The translations under genes were made by a program, and so were the position numbers. The notes under the pieces were generated by a model, which worked only from the letters and a program-made list of their open reading frames with translations, was not told the origin of the DNA and did no database searches. Below, one piece after another: positions 59,586-64,000 of a stretch of DNA of 64,000 nt (its first letter is position 1; each line of letters opens with the position of its first letter). The stretch comes from Granulicella aggregans (GTDB lineage: Bacteria; Acidobacteriota; Terriglobia; Terriglobales; Acidobacteriaceae), in assembly GCF_014203275.1 (NCBI RefSeq), contig NZ_JACHIP010000005.1, positions 186,001 through 250,000 on the forward strand, given 5' to 3'.

Positions 59586-60203
59586 TCAGGCAAGGTTCAA
59601 AGTCTTCTTCACTGTACCCTTCTCGTGCTGAATCTTCTCCTGAAGTAGAGTGATGGCGTAGAGAAGCTGTTCGGGCCGTGGCGGGCATCCCGGAACGTAA
59701 ATATCAACCGGGATCACCTGGTTGACACCCTGGAGAAGAGCGTAGTTGTTGAACACCCCTCCTGAGGTAGCGCAGGCACCCATCGAGATTACCCACTTGG
59801 GTTCAGGCATCTGCTCGTAGAGACGGCGGATGACCGGAGCCATCTTCTGCGAGACGCGACCGGCAATGATCATCAGGTCGCTCTGCCGGGGCGAGGGGCG
59901 GAAGACCTCCGCACCAAATCGCGCGATGTCGTACCGCGACCCGCCCATGGACATCATCTCGATGGCGCAGCACGCAAGGCCAAAGGTCATTGGCCAGATC
60001 GAGTTCTTGCGCACCCAGTTGATCGCTGCATCCATCGAAGCCAGCACGATGCCGTCAGGCTGATCGTAACCCCAGCTTACCTCTTCAAGCTTCTGCTGAT
60101 TCTTGCCAAAACTATCGAGGGTGCCAAAGAAATAGCGGTCGTTCTTCTGGGAGGAGGCGGTGGCTTGGCCACCGGACGCGATCTGATCTGCTGGATTGCT
60201 CAT
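59586..60203 (-). CDS. nuoB: NADH-quinone oxidoreductase subunit B
   Basis: 205 residues. The N2 iron-sulfur cluster ligands are the adjacent pair in 'GLACCAIEMMSMGGSRYDIARFGAEVFRPSPRQSDLMII', plus 'SMGACATSGGVFNNYALLQGV' and 'VPGCPPRPEQLLYAI'. It is part of the peripheral arm of complex I. An N-terminal extension of about 45 residues, Ser/Gln-rich, precedes the core. No other nuo gene is in the window: glnD lies upstream and the OmpA-like gene downstream. Confidence 0.96.
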   Translation of the reverse strand: MSNPADQIASGGQATASSQKNDRYFFGTLDSFGKNQQKLEEVSWGYDQPDGIVLASMDAAINWVRKNSIWPMTFGLACCAIEMMSMGGSRYDIARFGAEVFRPSPRQSDLMIIAGRVSQKMAPVIRRLYEQMPEPKWVISMGACATSGGVFNNYALLQGVNQVIPVDIYVPGCPPRPEQLLYAITLLQEKIQHEKGTVKKTLNLA

Positions 60204-60378
60204 GCTGTTGAGTATAAAACCTGTGTCACCACAAAGTTAGTTGAATCTTGGACTAATCCTTATGGATGTCGCAAAAGGGCAAAAAGTTGGCCCGATGGAA
60301 AATCTCTCCTGCGGTTGCCTAGCAGTATCTGCGGCGGGTTTGACTCCTTCGTCAGGCGCGACCCCGGTGGCGCAGCGG

Positions 60379-63123
60379 CTAGCGCCCTCGCTCTTCGATC
60401 GCATCGAACAGCGCCTGACGCAACGCCTGTTCCTCCGCTGGGTTTAGTTTGGCCTGCTTCCGCGTGATGTAAAAGACGTCGATGGCGGTCTCACCTTCGG
60501 TATCGACGAGGGCTACGTCAACGTTACATTCGTGCGCAGCCAGGGTGAGGCTCAGAGCTCGCAGGAGGCCGGGCGTGTCCTGCGCCACCACCTGAAGCAG
60601 GGTGCTGAGCGAGGAGGCATGGTCGTCGAAGTCAATCTGTGGCGCGACAACCATCAGGGGCGGCTTGCGTCTTCCGCGGCGACGGCCATGCAGCAGCGTC
60701 TCTACCGGAACTGCACCGGTGACGACGTCGTGGACACTTTGCACAAACCGCTCCCGCTCGGAGACATTCATCTCGAGCGTGCGGAAGGCATCGGTGAAGC
60801 GGAAGCTGTCGACTACGACCCCCTGGCGGTTCGAGAAGGCGTCGGCCGTAATGATGTTCATACCCCACGCGGCCAGAGCTCCCGCCATGTTTGCGAAGAG
60901 GAGCGGTCGGTCAGGCGTAACCAAAGTGATCTCGTTCACACCGGGAGAGTAGGTGAAATCGAGCTGCACCGGGTCGTCAGAGAAGCGGGCGGAGAGTTCA
61001 AAGTGAGCACGGACCTGCTCCGGCGTTCTGGTGCTGAGATAGCGCGCGGGCAGGCCTTCGAGGAACTGCTCGACCTGGAGTTTTTGCTTCGGGATCATCG
61101 CGGTGACGCGGAGAATCTGCTCCCGCTCGCGGCCGGTGTTGACGCGCTCTTCGTCGAGATTGCGCTCAAGATAGTTCGAAGTGGCAAGGTAGAGACGCCA
61201 CAGGTTCTCCGCCTTCCACGGGGTAAGAGCGTCGGGATGCACGGCCTGGATGTCGGCGTAGGTGAAGAGGGTTAGCATTCGCAGCGCTTCTGGAGTCTGG
61301 ACCTTGGCGGCAAATCCTCGGACGGTATCGGTGTCGAAGATGTCGCGGCGTAGCGCGGCGGACATCTCCAAGTGGCCGCCAATCAGTCTGAGGACGAGGT
61401 TGCTTTCATATCCGTCGAGCTCAAGCCGGGAGAGGACATTCTGCGCCATGCGGACGGACTCCACGGCGTGATCGCCGTTGCTGCGGCCCTTGCCCGTGTC
61501 GTGCAGCAACGCGACTAGGTAGAGCAGCCCCGGCTGCTGAAGGTCGCGGAGAAGCTGGCCGAAGCGAGCCGACCACTCCGCCATGGGATGATGCGCAGCC
61601 GGAGTTGGAGTAGCTGGCTGCGTGGGTGCCGGCTGGACCTCGAGTTCGTGGAGCGAGTCGATGAGAACGAAGGTGTGCTCGTCGACGGTGTACCGGTGGT
61701 ATGCGTCCCGGATGACCAAGGCATCGATGCCGTGGAACTCCGGGATGAGAAGTTCAAGAATGCCGAGGGCGTGCATCGATCGAAGCGCGTTCCCGGCAAA
61801 GTGTCCGGTGAGGAGAATCTCCAGATGCCGCCACAGAGCGGGCCCCTCTTCGAGGTCGGCTGAAAGTAGAGGGAGAGCAAGCGAGAGCCGCTGCTCTGCT
61901 TCGATCCCGAGCCGAAAACCGGACTCCGCCATGGCGCCGAACATTCGAAGGACAGTATCGGGATCGTTTGCAGGATCCGGCCGGCCGTGGGTGGAGTCGG
62001 CATCCGAGGCGGCTTCATCGAAGATCATGGAACCGCGGACTACGCGGAATCCCTGCCGGTCAGACTTCTGTCGCTTGCGCGCGGATACGCTGTTCTTCAT
62101 CTCCACCAGCTTTGCCAGGCGGGAGGGCGGCTTTGGAGAAGGGGCCAGGTCGATCATCTGGACAGTGTTTCGCTCCACAACGCGGGCGTTGCGGAAGTAG
62201 AGCCGCATCCAGTAGGCAGCATCGGGGCTGGGCAGACCTCTGCGATTCAGGCCGACCGCCGCTGCCGCCGCAGCGTCCTGGGCCTGCCAGTCTAGGGTGT
62301 TGTCGTCGCGCTCATGCCGGAAGTGAAGGAAGCAGCGCAGCAACTGGAGAAAGGCTATCGCCTCCTGAAACTCCTGACCGTTGGCACCGGCATCGAAGAT
62401 TGACTCGGAGTTGGCAGCCAGACCTACACCCGAGCCTCGCCCGCCCGAAAGAAGCCTGGAGATCCAGCCGCAGACATGGACGTCGCGCAGGCCTCCGGGG
62501 CACTCTTTTATGTTCGGTTCAAGATGAAAAAGGGTGCCGCCGTACTTGGCATGCCGGCCCTGGGTGATTTCAACAAGGCGGCGCAGGATCGCATCGCGAT
62601 CGCGGTCGAACATCTTCGCCAGCGCCTGGCTCTGCAGTCTTTCGTGAAGTGCAGTATCTCCACCTAGGAAACGCTGGTCGAGCAGGGCGAGCGCGAACTC
62701 GGTATTCTCCGGGTCGAAGCGTTCGCACTCTGTCAATCTGCGGGTCTGCGGAGACAGCCTCAGGCCACAGTCCCAGAGTGACTGACTCATGCGCCGAATC
62801 GCGGGCTTCACTGCCGACTCAAAGACCTTAACGGCGAGCTTCGGTTCGACAAGGAACATCAGATCAACATCAGAGTAAGGAAAGAGTTCGCTACGGCCGT
62901 ATCCGCCCGTAGCTACGAGCGCGACATTACGGAGAAGCTGTGGCTCAGCGGCGCACGCCTCCTGCCACAGCGAAGCGACGAGGGCATCGACCGCGTCGGA
63001 GCGCGCAAGTACGGTGGCAGCACCGGCGGCGCCTGCCTCGAACGCAGACACAATCTCCAGCATTCGCCGCCGGTAGGCTTCGCGTCTGCCGCCATCGCCT
63101 GAAACAGTAAGATCATTGGCCAT
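60379..63123 (-). CDS. glnD: [Protein-PII] uridylyltransferase/uridylyl-removing enzyme
   Basis: 914 residues. Nucleotidyltransferase domain with 'ATGGYGRSELFPYSDVDLMFLV' (G-x-G-R-x-E-L-x-P-x-S-D-x-D), the GlnD central part, an HD domain with 'LYLVALLHDTGKGRSNGDHAVESV', and two C-terminal ACT domains ('ITLVTPDRPLLFANMAGALAAWGMNI', 'QVVAQDTPGLLRALSLTLAAHECNVDVA'). It uridylylates PII when glutamine is low and reverses this when it is high. It lies next to glnB, its substrate. Confidence 0.97.
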   Translation of the reverse strand: MANDLTVSGDGGRREAYRRRMLEIVSAFEAGAAGAATVLARSDAVDALVASLWQEACAAEPQLLRNVALVATGGYGRSELFPYSDVDLMFLVEPKLAVKVFESAVKPAIRRMSQSLWDCGLRLSPQTRRLTECERFDPENTEFALALLDQRFLGGDTALHERLQSQALAKMFDRDRDAILRRLVEITQGRHAKYGGTLFHLEPNIKECPGGLRDVHVCGWISRLLSGGRGSGVGLAANSESIFDAGANGQEFQEAIAFLQLLRCFLHFRHERDDNTLDWQAQDAAAAAAVGLNRRGLPSPDAAYWMRLYFRNARVVERNTVQMIDLAPSPKPPSRLAKLVEMKNSVSARKRQKSDRQGFRVVRGSMIFDEAASDADSTHGRPDPANDPDTVLRMFGAMAESGFRLGIEAEQRLSLALPLLSADLEEGPALWRHLEILLTGHFAGNALRSMHALGILELLIPEFHGIDALVIRDAYHRYTVDEHTFVLIDSLHELEVQPAPTQPATPTPAAHHPMAEWSARFGQLLRDLQQPGLLYLVALLHDTGKGRSNGDHAVESVRMAQNVLSRLELDGYESNLVLRLIGGHLEMSAALRRDIFDTDTVRGFAAKVQTPEALRMLTLFTYADIQAVHPDALTPWKAENLWRLYLATSNYLERNLDEERVNTGREREQILRVTAMIPKQKLQVEQFLEGLPARYLSTRTPEQVRAHFELSARFSDDPVQLDFTYSPGVNEITLVTPDRPLLFANMAGALAAWGMNIITADAFSNRQGVVVDSFRFTDAFRTLEMNVSERERFVQSVHDVVTGAVPVETLLHGRRRGRRKPPLMVVAPQIDFDDHASSLSTLLQVVAQDTPGLLRALSLTLAAHECNVDVALVDTEGETAIDVFYITRKQAKLNPAEEQALRQALFDAIEERGR

Positions 63124-63269
63124 AGGAGTCGTAGATGCCGGCTCAAAACTCCCTTAAACGTTCGTTTCCCGCTAGTGTCGAGCCGGTACCCGAGCGAGTA
63201 GAACACACCGTAGCAGATACACTACACCGGAGATCCGGCACAGCGGATGTCTTTTGTAAATGCCTTCGT

Positions 63270-63608
63270 CTACAGAGCTATATCGCCGCGTTCGTCGTTG
63301 CGGATACGAATAGCCTCGTCAATCTTCGAGACGAAGATCTTGCCATCACCGATCGTGCCAGTGCGCGCGGCCGTGATGATGGCCTGAATCGCGAGTTCCG
63401 CCCGTTCATCGCTGGTGACAAGCTCCAGCTTCACCTTCGGCAAGAGGTCGACCGAATACTCGCGCCCGCGATAAAACTCCGTGTGGCCCTTCTGCCGGCC
63501 GTGTCCACGAGCCTCGAAGATCGTCATCCCTTCGATCCCCATCTCAACCAGGGCGTCTTTCACAGCGTCCAGCTTCGATGGCTGGATGATTGCCTCAATC
63601 TTTGTCAT
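63270..63608 (-). CDS. glnB: Nitrogen regulatory protein PII
   Basis: 112 residues, the normal length. Start 'MTKIEAIIQPSKLDAVKDALVEMGIEGMTIFEARGHGRQKG', T-loop 'EFYRGREYSVDLLPKVKLEL' carrying the uridylylated Tyr51, and the B/C-loop 'AARTGTIGDGKIFVSKIDEAIRIRNDERGD'. It senses ATP/ADP and 2-oxoglutarate and controls glutamine synthetase and ammonium transport. No amtB is adjacent, so I prefer glnB to glnK. It is directly upstream of glnD (146-nt gap). Confidence 0.96.
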   Translation of the reverse strand: MTKIEAIIQPSKLDAVKDALVEMGIEGMTIFEARGHGRQKGHTEFYRGREYSVDLLPKVKLELVTSDERAELAIQAIITAARTGTIGDGKIFVSKIDEAIRIRNDERGDIAL

Positions 63609-63732
63609 TTGCTCTCCATCCTTAAAGTAGACGAAACCTTCGCCTCGCGCCGAGCGCAGACGATGTTTAACTCTGTTTCAGGGTAAATCTGGCTGGGACA
63701 ACACTACTCTACGACAAACCGGCGAGTGAAGG

Positions 63733-64000
63733 TTAGCGAGGAGCAGGCATCGTTGCGACTGGATTTACTGGCGCGTCGTTCGCCGAAGCGTATCCGCGTT
63801 CGCGCATCCATTTGATTAATAGCTCCGGCCAGACGCTGAGCTGTGGATTCCCTTCCGCCAGTCCGGAGCCGTGATTGCCGTGCTGGAAGAGGTGCATCTC
63901 GGCGGGTACGCCAGCCTTCACCAACGCGGTGTAGAAGGCGACGCTGTTCATCACGGGCACAATTCCATCGTCGGTGGTAGCAAAGAGAAAAGTTGGAGGC
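63733..64000 (-). CDS. Alpha/beta hydrolase, C-terminal part (runs off the window)
   Basis: The last ~88 residues of a longer gene whose start is beyond 64000; the frame is open to the edge. 'PPTFLFATTDDGIVPVMNSVAFYTALVKAGVPAEMHLFQHGNHGSGLA' contains the catalytic Asp (TTDD) and His (HGNHG) of an esterase/dienelactone-hydrolase-like alpha/beta hydrolase, and 'WPELLIKWMRERGY' is the closing helix. The nucleophile lies outside the window. Acetyl-xylan or other carbohydrate esterases are the closest in style. Confidence 0.88.
   Translation of the reverse strand, partial: PPTFLFATTDDGIVPVMNSVAFYTALVKAGVPAEMHLFQHGNHGSGLAEGNPQLSVWPELLIKWMRERGYASANDAPVNPVATMPAPR

Overview
The window reads as a chromosomal segment of an Acidobacteriota genome, most likely family Acidobacteriaceae (Granulicella, Terriglobus or Edaphobacter relatives). 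This is an inference from content. The evidence is a GC-rich genome with a PadR regulator next to an FtsX/MacB-type duplicated permease (the acidobacterial orphan-permease pattern), a pilus/type II secretion cluster of acidobacterial layout, a periplasmic OB-fold-like sensor fused to GGDEF, many secreted BNR/YCF48 and OmpA-like proteins, the futalosine menaquinone gene mqnE, and dispersed intergenic repeats of the 'CTTGTCATCC...GGAGGATCTGC' kind. I saw no tRNA, rRNA, CRISPR array, prophage or insertion sequence.

Layout. 0-10 kb, nearly all on the minus strand: a LolA-like secreted protein, a DnaJ paralogue, an Nei-like DNA glycosylase, a HigBA toxin-antitoxin pair with an 18-bp perfect inverted repeat in front, a VOC protein, dnaK and a GGDEF sensor. 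Two paralogous 56-residue proteins lie among these genes. 10.6-22.5 kb: a pseudopilin/PilP/PilO/PilN/PilM/GspE run and a separate gspF, split by a plus-strand glycosyltransferase, then two uncharacterised membrane proteins. 22.5-29.8 kb: ispF-ispD, an acetyltransferase, a Cys-rich membrane protein, tilS, ftsH behind an ECF-sigma-like promoter, and a manganese catalase. 30-35 kb: phoU and a 1385-residue fusion of a sodium:solute symporter, a class-C beta-lactamase-fold hydrolase and a NamZ-type exo-muramidase. 35-38.6 kb: a tiny zinc-ribbon gene, a Cys-rich leader peptide followed by an intrinsic terminator, sulfite reductase, a membrane-anchored protein and rsmE. 38.7-44.3 kb, minus strand: AHSA1 and ArsR genes, hrcA-grpE-dnaJ, mrp and a thioesterase. 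44.3-47.9 kb: TPR, MoxR-like AAA, a C2H2-finger protein and a VWA protein. 47.9-64 kb: a PNGase A-like secreted enzyme, padR plus permease, ribA, an acetyltransferase, mqnE, a BNR protein, an OmpA-like protein, a lone nuoB, glnD, glnB and the end of an alpha/beta hydrolase.

Two observations stand out. First, the region before sulfite reductase has the parts of a cysteine-responsive attenuator: a promoter whose predicted start falls on an ATG, a 28-codon ORF with six Cys codons inside 13 codons, and a textbook intrinsic terminator 50 nt before the sulfite reductase start. Second, the transporter-amidase-muramidase fusion would place MurNAc release and uptake in one polypeptide, and both domain junctions coincide with in-frame copies of repeat sequences that are otherwise intergenic here. 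Function calls come from motifs read by eye; no database search was run.
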